Positions 17,954 to 26,089 of a stretch of DNA of 64,000 nt are shown in pieces (the stretch's first letter is position 1; every line of letters starts with the position of its first letter). The position numbers and the translations under genes are program-made. Location of the stretch: contig NZ_AUJR01000005.1 of NCBI RefSeq assembly GCF_000424325.1, forward strand, positions 62,001-126,000, in the 5' to 3' direction. Source of the DNA: [Clostridium] clostridioforme AGR2157. Lineage in GTDB: Bacteria > Bacillota > Clostridia > Lachnospirales > Lachnospiraceae. The notes beneath the pieces are model-generated. The model saw only the letters and a list, made by a program, of their open reading frames with translations. It had not been told where the DNA came from and searched no databases.

Positions 17954-18742
17954 ATGGTTACAGGAATCATATTAGCGGCAGCGGTTGTAGGTATCCTTGG
18001 TATTCTTATAGGAATCTTCCTTGGCGTTGCCAGCGAGAAGTTTAAAGTACAGGTAGATGAAAAAGAGATTCTGGTCCGCAACGAGCTGCCGGGAAACAAC
18101 TGCGGCGGCTGCGGTTACGCGGGCTGTGACGCCCTGGCAAAGGCCATTGCGGCCGGTCAGGCGGATGTAGGGGCCTGCCCTGTGGGCGGTGCTCCCGTAG
18201 CTGAAAAAATCGGCGGGATCATGGGAGTGGCCGGCGGAGCTGCTGAAAAGAAAGTGGCTTTCGTCAAGTGCGCGGGAACATGCGACAAGACCAAGGTGCA
18301 GTACAACTACTACGGCGTGGACGACTGTCAGAAGGTTTCCGTGGTACCCGGAGCCGGAGAGAAGGCATGCGCTTACGGATGTATGGGCTACGGATCCTGC
18401 GTGAAGGCCTGCGCCTTTGACGCCATCCACGTGGTGGACGGCGTGGCCGTGGTGGATAAGGAGAAATGCGTTGCCTGCGGCAAGTGCGTGGCTTCCTGCC
18501 CCAACCACCTGATCGAGCTGGTGCCCTACAAGGCCGAGCACCTGGTGCGCTGCAACTCACACGACAAGGGCAAGGATGTGAAGGCCGCCTGCGCGGCCGG
18601 CTGTATCGGCTGCACCCTCTGTACCAAGCAGTGCGAGTACGGCGCCATTCATATGGAGAACAACCTGGCTGTGATTGACTATGAGAAGTGCACCAACTGC
18701 GGGAAGTGCGCGGAGAAGTGTCCGGTGAAGGTGATTCAGTAG
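17954..18742 (+). CDS. rnfB: Rnf complex subunit B (ferredoxin-side)
   Basis: A 262-residue electron-input subunit with one N-terminal membrane helix (about residues 4-26). A four-cysteine motif beginning CGGCGYAGC near residue 49 is the RnfB-specific [4Fe-4S] domain. Several ferredoxin-type motifs follow, including CVACGKCVASCP, CIGCTLCTKQC and CTNCGKCAEKCP. It accepts electrons from reduced ferredoxin. It closes the operon, with a terminator 43 bp after its stop. Confidence 0.96.
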   Translation: MVTGIILAAAVVGILGILIGIFLGVASEKFKVQVDEKEILVRNELPGNNCGGCGYAGCDALAKAIAAGQADVGACPVGGAPVAEKIGGIMGVAGGAAEKKVAFVKCAGTCDKTKVQYNYYGVDDCQKVSVVPGAGEKACAYGCMGYGSCVKACAFDAIHVVDGVAVVDKEKCVACGKCVASCPNHLIELVPYKAEHLVRCNSHDKGKDVKAACAAGCIGCTLCTKQCEYGAIHMENNLAVIDYEKCTNCGKCAEKCPVKVIQ

Positions 18743-18785
18743 GGGTGAAAGTTTATATCTCTGTTATAAGGTAACAAGAAGCGAG

Positions 18786-18817
18786 AGCCGGAACGGAAGT
18801 TCCGGCTTGTTTCTTTT
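18786..18817 (+). terminator. Rho-independent terminator of rnf operon
   Basis: A perfect 9-bp stem, AGCCGGAAC with GTTCCGGCT, a GGAA loop and TGTTTCTTTT. It isolates the rnf operon from the catabolic block that follows. Confidence 0.88.
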
Positions 18818-18843
18818 AGGAACAAAACAAAGATATCATACGA

Positions 18844-18872
18844 TTGTTTTTCCCCAAAAATCTCTATAAAAT
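18844..18872 (+). promoter_or_regulatory. Sigma-70 type promoter for the esterase pair
   Basis: TTGTTT (18844-18849), a 17-bp spacer and TAAAAT (18867-18872). Transcription would start about 25 nt before ATG 18904. Confidence 0.5.
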
Positions 18873-18903
18873 AGTAGATATTTCAGATGGGAGGTATTTG
18901 ATT

Positions 18904-19890
18904 ATGTATGTTCCACCAACCGTAAAACCTTTGTGTCCGCCGGAGGAAAAGCCGCGGTTTGAAGATGTGCCTTATGCAACAGTCAAACTGGACAATGGGC
19001 AGGATTACACCTTGAAACTGGATATCTATCAGTCTGCCGGGCAGAGTAAGCCCGGCCCCTGCATCATCTATATTTTCGGCGGCGGTTTTATGTGGGGAGA
19101 GTACAAGCAGGTCACCCAGAAGGCGGTTTACTGCCGGGACCTGGTCCGTTTGACCAAGGAGGGCTACACCGTGGTCTGCCCCGACTACCGGCTGGTGAGC
19201 CAGTCCATTTTTCCCGCGTGTATCAACGACGTCAAGGGAGTGGTGCGCTTCCTGAAGGCCAACGGGGAGAAATATAACATTGACCCTGAACGCATCGGCG
19301 CTCTGGGCAACTCGGCCGGGGGCTGCCTGGCGGCCATGCTGGCGCTCAGCTCGAAATGCGGGGAGCTGGAAGGAGATGTGGGCGGCAACCTGGAGTATGA
19401 CAGCTCCATCAAGGCTGCGGCGATTTTTTACGCTCCCGCCGACCTTTGCCAGAGCATCCGCACCTGCGCCATGGCCCTGTCCGGCCCGCCCAAGGATCTG
19501 ACCGGGACGGAGATTGAAAATGTGGGCAATGACAAGGCGAATATCATCCCGGCCCTGATTGTGGGATACACCGGCCCAGGGCGGAGCCTGCACACTCTGA
19601 ACCAGGTGCTGGAGAGCAACGATCCCAATCACCCGGACTGGCATTTCATCGAGCTGACAAAGCTGTGCAGCCCCATCTCCCACGTAAGCGCGGACTGTCC
19701 GCCGGTAGTCATCTTCCAGGGAGCACGGGATCCAATCGTGGACCCGGAACAGAGCGAGCTTTTATACCACGCTCTGGCGAAAGCGGGGGCCGACGCCACC
19801 TTTGTGGCCTATTCCGGCGGAGGACACGGCCCTTCCCTGGGGGAGGAGATCGACCGGTTCGCCTACAGTTTCCTGAAAAACAGGCTGTGA
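18904..19890 (+). CDS. Alpha/beta-hydrolase fold esterase
   Basis: A 328-residue cytosolic esterase-like hydrolase without signal peptide. The oxyanion segment is FGGGF, in place of the usual HGGG. The nucleophile elbow is GNSAGG with S137, and D276 (DPIVD) and H308 (GGGHGP) complete a plausible triad. This is the HSL/carboxylesterase-like group, and the substrate is unknown. The start at ATG 18904 has GGGAGG nine bases upstream; a TTG 60 bp earlier sits on the promoter and is unlikely. Base composition looks GC-richer than rnf. It lies 16 bp before a second hydrolase, so the two probably form one transcript. Confidence 0.83.
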   Translation: MYVPPTVKPLCPPEEKPRFEDVPYATVKLDNGQDYTLKLDIYQSAGQSKPGPCIIYIFGGGFMWGEYKQVTQKAVYCRDLVRLTKEGYTVVCPDYRLVSQSIFPACINDVKGVVRFLKANGEKYNIDPERIGALGNSAGGCLAAMLALSSKCGELEGDVGGNLEYDSSIKAAAIFYAPADLCQSIRTCAMALSGPPKDLTGTEIENVGNDKANIIPALIVGYTGPGRSLHTLNQVLESNDPNHPDWHFIELTKLCSPISHVSADCPPVVIFQGARDPIVDPEQSELLYHALAKAGADATFVAYSGGGHGPSLGEEIDRFAYSFLKNRL

Positions 19891-19906
19891 TCGGAGGGCT
19901 GCGGAC

Positions 19907-21601
19907 GTGAGCGATGGGAACGGATTTTACATGTATGTCTCTACAAGAGCATGTTATGACCCGGCCAAGACCATTTTTGTCATTGCGCCCGGGGAGGAGG
20001 CGGGGAATCTGGCTTCGGCGGAGCGGTTTGCCGTCCGGTCGGGATGGCAGGCGTTGGCCGAGTACGACGGAGCGGTGCTGATTCTTCCGCTGGCCCAGGC
20101 GGGATGGAACGCAGAGCCGGCCTCCCTCCCGGGACTTATTTACAACCGGATCCGGGGCGGGGTAGAGAGTCGCAACGGAAAGAGCCTGTTCGGGCGGGGC
20201 GGGAAGATTTGGTGCTGGGAGACTATGATTTATCTGGTTGGGTACGGAGACGGGGCGGTATTTGCCGGAAACTGCGTGGTGGCGGAACCAGGGCGTTTTG
20301 CGGCCGCGGCCCTGATCGGGGGAGCGCCGGAGGACTATACGGCCGGGGCGAACCTGTCCGGTCACTGGATGGTGCCGGATGTGAGCGGCGATTACACGGT
20401 GCGAAACGACCAGATCCCCAGCAGTCTTTGGTTGATCGGGGCGCAGGAAGAGGAGATTCGGCGGGCTTTGGAATACTTCGGGGCGGCGGGCGGTCTCGGG
20501 AGGGAGCCGAAGCGGATTTCCATTGGGCCTTTGAGGGCGGTTTGCTATGAAAATGAGGCCAATCCGGCCCAGCGGCTGATGGTTTCGGAGGAGACGGAGG
20601 TTTCCGGCTTGCCCCTGGCCCAGACCATTCTGGACGCGTATTTTGATCGCATCGTCCGCTGGAAAACCGGGCCGGACGGGACTCTGGCCCTTCACCTGGG
20701 GCGGGCCGGATTTTACCAATCTCCCCGGTTTATCCACCGCTCTGTGACAGTGGGGTGCCTGGAGTATGCCTACTCGGTACATTTGCCTGAGGGCTGTTCT
20801 GCGGAGGAAGTAAGGGGATTGCCGCTGCTGTTCAGCGTTCACGGCAGGGGAGAGCCTGCCTGGCTCTTTGCCGAAAAAAACGGATGGGATGGCCTGGCGG
20901 ACGAGACCAGGGCGTTTGTCCTGGTCTGCCCGGATTCACCGGGGAACATCTGGCAGCTGGAGCGGGACGGATTGGCCTTTGAAGCCATGATCCGGCAGAT
21001 CTGCGGGGATTACGGGCTGGACCGCACCAGGGTTTATCTGACCGGGTTTTCCAACGGCGGCGCAATCACCCGGGAGGTGGGGACCGCGCGGCCGGAGCTG
21101 TTCGCCGCCATCGCCCCGTTTAATGCCCCTGTGAATGCGCCCGGGCTGGTGGCGGCGGAGGCCGTCAGCTCCGGACTGGTGGCTTCCGGGTACGAAATGC
21201 CCTACTGGGTATGTGTGGGGGACAGGGACCCCGCCGCTGGGACGGATGTGGACGGGCAGTTGGAGGTGATGTTGGCGGCTAATCGCTGTGAGAGGCGCTT
21301 CGGAGACGGTTTCGCTACCCACCGCAATCTCAGTCCCATCCCCAGTCTTCCCACCCGCTTCCCCCCAGACGAAATCCGCACCGGCAAAAATTACTACACC
21401 GCCTCGCAGGGCTACGCCCAGGGGGACCGGTTCAGAACCATGGTCTACCACGGGCCGGACGGGATGCCGCGGGTGGCGTACACCGTGATGAAGAATATGC
21501 CCCACGGGGCAATCCGCGAGCAGAGCCGGGCCGCCTGGGAATTTCTGCGACATTTCCGCCGTCCCGAGGGGAGCGGGCGGGTGGAATACCTGCCGGACTA
21601 A
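19907..21601 (+). CDS. Two-domain alpha/beta hydrolase, first domain inactive
   Basis: A 564-residue protein that seems to hold two alpha/beta-hydrolase-like halves. The C-terminal half resembles polyhydroxybutyrate depolymerase/LpqC-type esterases. It has a SVHGRGEP oxyanion region, nucleophile S382 in GFSNGG, an Asp-rich VGDRDP segment and H533 in MPHGA. The N-terminal half has the same order, but its elbow reads GYGDG at residues 112-116, with glycine in place of serine. No signal peptide is present, so it is probably cytosolic. The start is GTG 19907 with GGAGGG upstream. Substrate unknown, and the context suggests deacylation of the compound used by the adjacent catabolic genes. The domain duplication is my inference. 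Confidence 0.72.
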   Translation: MSDGNGFYMYVSTRACYDPAKTIFVIAPGEEAGNLASAERFAVRSGWQALAEYDGAVLILPLAQAGWNAEPASLPGLIYNRIRGGVESRNGKSLFGRGGKIWCWETMIYLVGYGDGAVFAGNCVVAEPGRFAAAALIGGAPEDYTAGANLSGHWMVPDVSGDYTVRNDQIPSSLWLIGAQEEEIRRALEYFGAAGGLGREPKRISIGPLRAVCYENEANPAQRLMVSEETEVSGLPLAQTILDAYFDRIVRWKTGPDGTLALHLGRAGFYQSPRFIHRSVTVGCLEYAYSVHLPEGCSAEEVRGLPLLFSVHGRGEPAWLFAEKNGWDGLADETRAFVLVCPDSPGNIWQLERDGLAFEAMIRQICGDYGLDRTRVYLTGFSNGGAITREVGTARPELFAAIAPFNAPVNAPGLVAAEAVSSGLVASGYEMPYWVCVGDRDPAAGTDVDGQLEVMLAANRCERRFGDGFATHRNLSPIPSLPTRFPPDEIRTGKNYYTASQGYAQGDRFRTMVYHGPDGMPRVAYTVMKNMPHGAIREQSRAAWEFLRHFRRPEGSGRVEYLPD

Positions 21602-21643
21602 ACCACTTGTTCCCGCCGTTCTCACGTTTCGTGGAGACCGCGC

Positions 21644-23419
21644 CTATTTCTCCTCGTTCAGATACCGCCACAAGGTTGTCCGTCCGATGCCGAGCCGTTT
21701 CGCAGCCAGAGTCTGGTTGCCGCCGCATTGGGAGAGGACGACCTTCACAATTTCCCGGGTCATCTCGTTTAAAGGCCGGTTGTAGTCGAAGAAGTCGGCG
21801 GTGGTGGGGACGTACTGGCGTTTTTCCTTCTCAATGGCCTCGTACACCGTGTCCCGCTGGATATATGCGGTGGAGGTGAGCATTACCAGCTCCGCCAATA
21901 CCCGCTTTAACTGCATGAAATTGTCCGGCCACTGGTAGCTCATCAACAGTGACAGGGCCTCCGGCGTGAACCCCACGATCTGTTTGGACATCTCCACGTT
22001 CATGGCGTTGAGATACAGGTTGCTTGAGCCCTGGATATCGTCGGTCAGCTCCCTGAGAGGCGGCATGTAGATGGTGGTGCAGGGCAGATAGTCGATAAAG
22101 CTTCTGGAGGGGTCCGGGGAATCACGCTCCAGGGTCTGGGAACAGGAGAGGATGATCCGGTTGCGCTTATGGGTCCCCGTGTCCACCAAAAAGGACAGAA
22201 GCCGCTCCTGCTGGTTCTTGGACAGGGCCTGGATGTTGCTGATGAAAATGGTGTTGTTTTTGTCGTTCAAAGGCGAATTGTAGTTGCTGATCACATAGTT
22301 CCAGGTCCGTTCGTTGAGGATCTGGCAGTCGATGGTGATATAGGGGTACTTCTGCATGGAGCTTTCCAGATAGAGCTTGGCGGCCAGCTGGTTTTTCCCT
22401 GAACCCCGCTCCCCCAAAATCATCACCGGAAGGGTATTCTGGTTGATCAGACGGATTTTTTCCTCCATCAGCCTCGCGCTGGAGGTCAGGGAGTAGAAGC
22501 TGCTGGAATACATGACCGAGACCTGGGAATAGTTGGAAAAGCGGATGCCGTGCTTGCTCCCGCCCACCGGGAAGGGGTTCTGTTCCAGGCAGAAAATGCA
22601 GCAGGGTTCTTCCTGGAAATCCGCCTCCTCCGCCGTGATGGAGTACAGGTCGTTTTCAATCATGTGAAAGGCTTTTGCGGACATGGAGTGGGGGGATTCC
22701 ATCAGCTTTTTCAAATACCCGGTGACGGACGTGATATTCTTCTCATTGTAGGTTGAGAACAGGATAGTTCCGTCCTTTTTCATAATGACGGTTTTCATGC
22801 CCTGCATGTCCAGGGCCTTTGTGAACAGCCTGCTGCGGGCCTTGGTCTCCGCCACAACCCGGCACATGTTGACGGAATACTCGATGGCGATGTCGATGCT
22901 CTCCGGCCCGGACAGGATCAGGATTGGCTCCATGCCCGCCTCCCGGGCCATCATCTCGGTGATTACGTCGCAGAGGATAAAATTGCAGCCCCCGGCTTTT
23001 AATTCTTTCAGCACAGGGCCCAGTTCCTCCGGGCTGTGGACGGTGACGATGTTCATGCGGTAATTCATCATCTCGCACAGGGCGCGGGCCGGCTGGGTGA
23101 CGGTGGGGTAGCCCACCACGGCGTACGCCTCGGTGAGATTTTCAACCAACAGGATCGCACGCAGGATATCGTTGATATTCAATGTGATTTCGATGACGGG
23201 AATGGCGGCCACCCGCCGGATCAGCTCCGCGGTTCCGCCCCGGGAGATCAGGATATCAAAGCCCTCGTTCATGTGCTGCAGAGCCAGCTGAACCCCGTCC
23301 TCCAGGTTTCCCGTGTAGACCACCATCTCGATTTCTTCATATTTTGCCGCCTCCGTGACCATGGCGTTTCTCAAATTTTCATAAGGCGCAATTCCCAGTA
23401 TACGATATTTCTTTCCCAT
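21644..23419 (-). CDS. PrpR_N-domain transcriptional regulator lacking GAFTGA
   Basis: A 591-residue regulator. Residues 1 to about 175 match the PrpR_N sensor domain of propionate-type regulators. A middle region follows, then an AAA+ module with P-loop GERGSGKNQ near residue 337. The C-terminus is a Fis-type helix-turn-helix (GGNQTLAAKRLGIGRTTLWRYL). The sigma-54 contact loop GAFTGA is absent, and the Walker B segment reads IFISN without the usual acidic pair. It is therefore unlikely to be a standard sigma-54 activator. I chose ATG 23419 because AAGGGG precedes it; the ATG at 23473 has no binding site. It is divergent from the kinase operon, which it most likely controls. Confidence 0.82.
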   Translation of the reverse strand: MGKKYRILGIAPYENLRNAMVTEAAKYEEIEMVVYTGNLEDGVQLALQHMNEGFDILISRGGTAELIRRVAAIPVIEITLNINDILRAILLVENLTEAYAVVGYPTVTQPARALCEMMNYRMNIVTVHSPEELGPVLKELKAGGCNFILCDVITEMMAREAGMEPILILSGPESIDIAIEYSVNMCRVVAETKARSRLFTKALDMQGMKTVIMKKDGTILFSTYNEKNITSVTGYLKKLMESPHSMSAKAFHMIENDLYSITAEEADFQEEPCCIFCLEQNPFPVGGSKHGIRFSNYSQVSVMYSSSFYSLTSSARLMEEKIRLINQNTLPVMILGERGSGKNQLAAKLYLESSMQKYPYITIDCQILNERTWNYVISNYNSPLNDKNNTIFISNIQALSKNQQERLLSFLVDTGTHKRNRIILSCSQTLERDSPDPSRSFIDYLPCTTIYMPPLRELTDDIQGSSNLYLNAMNVEMSKQIVGFTPEALSLLMSYQWPDNFMQLKRVLAELVMLTSTAYIQRDTVYEAIEKEKRQYVPTTADFFDYNRPLNEMTREIVKVVLSQCGGNQTLAAKRLGIGRTTLWRYLNEEK

Positions 23420-23482
23420 ATGACTTGATTCCCCTTTTCTGTGTGCATTCTGAATCTCTTCAAACTGTTTCATTGTGAAAAT

Positions 23483-23511
23483 ATAATACCATAAAACGAA
23501 AGTAAAAACAA
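23483..23511 (-). promoter_or_regulatory. Promoter of the PrpR_N regulator
   Basis: On the minus strand TTGTTT, a 17-bp spacer and TATTAT. The first copy of the GTTTCAAA motif lies just upstream, which fits autoregulation. Confidence 0.55.
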
Positions 23512-23515
23512 TAAT

Positions 23516-23616
23516 GTTTCAAAAAAGAACAAAAAACCACTTGTTTTTATTTGAAACTTACAGTGAAAAGCGCTATTCTATAACAACAGAAAGGAACCAA
23601 AACATTTGTTTCAAAT
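23516..23616. promoter_or_regulatory. Three GTTTCAAA operator-like motifs
   Basis: GTTTCAAA at 23516-23523 and its exact complement TTTGAAAC at 23550-23557 form an 8-bp inverted repeat overlapping the kinase -35 box. A third GTTTCAAA at 23608-23615 lies in the perfect ATTTG-N3-CAAAT palindrome (23604-23616) downstream of the predicted start. Likely binding sites for the divergent regulator. Confidence 0.55.
23551..23579 (+). promoter_or_regulatory. Sigma-70 type promoter of the kinase operon
   Basis: TTGAAA (23551-23556), a 17-bp spacer and TATTCT (23574-23579). No GG-N10-GC sigma-54 element was seen in the divergent region, in line with a regulator that lacks GAFTGA. Confidence 0.6.
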
Positions 23617-23649
23617 TAAAACATATCGCAGAATGGAGGAGGTGAGACA

Positions 23650-24942
23650 TTGGTTGAATTGATGATCATTGCGGACGATTTCACAGGCGCCCTGGATTCA
23701 GGGGTGCATTTCGCGGAGAGAGGAATCCGCACAAGGGTGATTGTCAGCATGGAGGACGACAGGAGCTGGGAGGAAGGGCTTCGGTCCGGGGAGACCACGG
23801 TGCTGGTGGTGGACGCGGAGACCAGGCACGCCACGCCGGAGCAGGCAGGACGCAAGGTACACGCCATTGTGTCGGACTGCAAAAAAGCGGGGATCCCTTA
23901 TATCTATAAGAAAACAGATTCAGCTCTCCGGGGAAACATCGGGAGCGAGCTGGAAGCGGCCTTGAAGGCGTCGGGGGAATCGGTTTTGAGCTTTGTGCCC
24001 GCCCTGCCCCAGATGAACCGGATCACCAAAGGCGGGAAGCACTATATTGACGGCGTTCCGGTCAGCCGGAGCGTGTTCGGGGCCGATCCCTTCGAGCCGG
24101 TCACGCGGGATTCCGTAAAGGAAATCATCGGTTTACAGAGCGGGATTTCCGTGGCAAGTGCAGAGGATCCGGAACAACTGAGCGGCAGAGAATCAGGCAT
24201 TGTGGTTTACGACGCCCAGACCGGAGCGGACATTGAGCGAATCGGCACCAAGCTGGCCGCGTCGGGCCAGAGCCGCCTGCTGGCGGGATGCGCGGGGTTC
24301 GCGGCCATTCTGCCGGAACTCCTGGGCCTGGAGCGCCGGGAGCCGGAGGAGGCCGTGCTGGAGAAACGGCTGTTCGTGATCTGCGGCAGTGTGAACCCCA
24401 TCACGAAAAAGCAGCTGGTCCGGGGCGTGCAGGCGGGATTTCCCAGATTCTACATGACGCCGGAGGAAAAGCTGGACCCGGAATTCTGGAGATTGGGAGC
24501 CGGAAACCAGCGGATCCGGCAGCTGACGGAGACCGGAGGCGAGAAGGACTGCGTCATTCTGGACACCAACGACCGGGAAGGAACGCCGGGCACCCTGGAG
24601 TACGCCAGGGGACTTGGCATGGACACCGAACAGGTGCGCCGGAGAATCCCGGAAACCCTGGGAATCATTTTAAAACAAATGCTGGAAAACGGGCTTGACG
24701 CCGTCTGGCTGGTGACCGGCGGGGACGCGCTGCTGGGATTTATGAAGGAGATCGGGCAGTGGGAGCTTAAGCCCATCCGGCAGATACGGCCGGGCTGCGT
24801 GCTGACAAAGCTGGATTACAACGGCCGGGAATATCATATGATCACGAAGTCAGGCGGCTTCGGGGAAGAAAACCTGCTGCCGGAGCTGACGGAAGAATTG
24901 AAAGGAAAACAGAAAGGCGAGAAAAATGGGATATCAGATTAA
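23650..24942 (+). CDS. Four-carbon acid sugar kinase family protein (DUF1537)
   Basis: A 430-residue kinase of the DUF1537 family, which includes D-threonate and 3-oxo-tetronate kinases (DtnK/OtnK). The N-terminal domain opens with IIADDFTGALDSG, the substrate domain signature, and has TDSALRGNIGSE. The C-terminal nucleotide domain carries VTGGDALLGF. Start TTG 23650 has a strong GGAGGAGGTGA. The gene overlaps the next by 17 bp. A PdxA2-like gene in the same operon matches the known D-threonate route, in which a phosphorylated acid is oxidised and decarboxylated to dihydroxyacetone phosphate. The exact acid cannot be told from sequence. Confidence 0.85.
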   Translation: MVELMIIADDFTGALDSGVHFAERGIRTRVIVSMEDDRSWEEGLRSGETTVLVVDAETRHATPEQAGRKVHAIVSDCKKAGIPYIYKKTDSALRGNIGSELEAALKASGESVLSFVPALPQMNRITKGGKHYIDGVPVSRSVFGADPFEPVTRDSVKEIIGLQSGISVASAEDPEQLSGRESGIVVYDAQTGADIERIGTKLAASGQSRLLAGCAGFAAILPELLGLERREPEEAVLEKRLFVICGSVNPITKKQLVRGVQAGFPRFYMTPEEKLDPEFWRLGAGNQRIRQLTETGGEKDCVILDTNDREGTPGTLEYARGLGMDTEQVRRRIPETLGIILKQMLENGLDAVWLVTGGDALLGFMKEIGQWELKPIRQIRPGCVLTKLDYNGREYHMITKSGGFGEENLLPELTEELKGKQKGEKNGISD

Positions 24943-26086
24943 AATTCCCTCCTGCGTATATTCGGGAGTGGGAAGCGTTGAGGATGTTCAGACAATTTTA
25001 AAACAGGAGTCCGCGAAAAAGGCCCTGGTGTTCACCGACAAGAAAGTGGCCGGAGCGGGGCTTTTAGACAAGCTGCTGGCCGTGCTGGAGCGCTGCAGCG
25101 TGGACTACAGGGTGTTCGACGAGCTGAAGCCGGAACCCGCCTACGGCGATGTGGAGGCGGTGGTGGAGCAGATGAACCGGGAAAAGGGCGACATTATCAT
25201 TGCCATCGGCGGCGGCAGCGTCATGGACGCGGCAAAGCTCTGCTCACTGTTAAAGAGTTCCGACTACACGGTAAAGGATCTGCTGGGCGATCCTCTTCTG
25301 GCGTCAAAGCAGTTAAAAACCGTCATGATCCCCACCACCTGCGGAACCGGCTCAGAGGCCACCTGCAACGCCATCGTGGCCATCCCGGAGGAGCAGTCCA
25401 AAAAGGGCATTGTGAACGCGGAAATGATACCGGATTACGTGATATTGGACGCGCAGATGATCGCGGGACTTCCCGCCTCCATCGTGGCCGCTACCGGCGT
25501 GGACGCCCTGGCCCATGTGGTGGAGTGCTATACCTCCAGGAAAGCGACCCCCTTAAGCGACACCTACGCCGCGGCGGGCGCAAAGCTGATTTTCCGGAAT
25601 ATTGAGGAGGCTTACAAAAATCCCTCCGACATGGAGGCGAAGAACAACATGCTGCTGGGCGCATTTTACGGCGGCGTGGCCATCACCGGAAGCGGCACCA
25701 CCGCGGTTCACGCCCTGAGCTATCCCCTGGGCGGCAAGTACCACATCCCCCACGGCGTGTCCAACGCCATACTGTTCGCCCACGTGATGGCGTTCAACAA
25801 GGACGCCTGCGCAGAACGGCTGGCGCAGCTCTGCGACGAGGTGTACCCGGAACAGTCGGCCAAAAGCGGGGAGGAAAAGGCGGATTACATGATTGAGCGG
25901 ATCGCGGCCATTGTGAAGAATACCGATATCCCCGTGAATCTGGGAGCCTTCGGCGTCAAAATGGAAGATCTGGACTTCCTGTTGGACGCGGGGAGCAGAC
26001 AGCAGAGGCTTCTGGTCAACAATATGAAGGAATTGAGCCTTGAAGACATTCGTTCCATCTATTTGAACGTGCTGAAGGAGGATTAA
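24926..26086 (+). CDS. Iron-containing alcohol dehydrogenase
   Basis: A 386-residue group III NAD(P)-dependent dehydrogenase. The cofactor loop is GGGSVMDAAK. The metal ligands are D193 and H197 (GVDALAHVVE), H262 (AVHALS) and H276 (YHIPHG), all present. Substrates in this family range from simple alcohols to hydroxy acids. Here it probably oxidises or reduces an intermediate of the sugar-acid route. It overlaps the kinase gene and is followed after 3 bp by the lyase gene, so translational coupling is likely. Confidence 0.9.
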   Translation: MGYQIKIPSCVYSGVGSVEDVQTILKQESAKKALVFTDKKVAGAGLLDKLLAVLERCSVDYRVFDELKPEPAYGDVEAVVEQMNREKGDIIIAIGGGSVMDAAKLCSLLKSSDYTVKDLLGDPLLASKQLKTVMIPTTCGTGSEATCNAIVAIPEEQSKKGIVNAEMIPDYVILDAQMIAGLPASIVAATGVDALAHVVECYTSRKATPLSDTYAAAGAKLIFRNIEEAYKNPSDMEAKNNMLLGAFYGGVAITGSGTTAVHALSYPLGGKYHIPHGVSNAILFAHVMAFNKDACAERLAQLCDEVYPEQSAKSGEEKADYMIERIAAIVKNTDIPVNLGAFGVKMEDLDFLLDAGSRQQRLLVNNMKELSLEDIRSIYLNVLKED

Positions 26087-26089
26087 AAC

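Noticed and set aside
19709-20842. 377-codon minus-strand frame opposite the hydrolases
   Set aside because: It is a shadow of GC-rich codons. The plus-strand genes have clear catalytic motifs; the antisense product is Pro/Arg-rich and featureless.
23551-23649. Sigma-54 promoter or CcpA cre site before the kinase gene
   Set aside because: No TGGCAC-N5-TTGC element was found. The TGAAAAGCGC stretch misses the cre spacing by one base.
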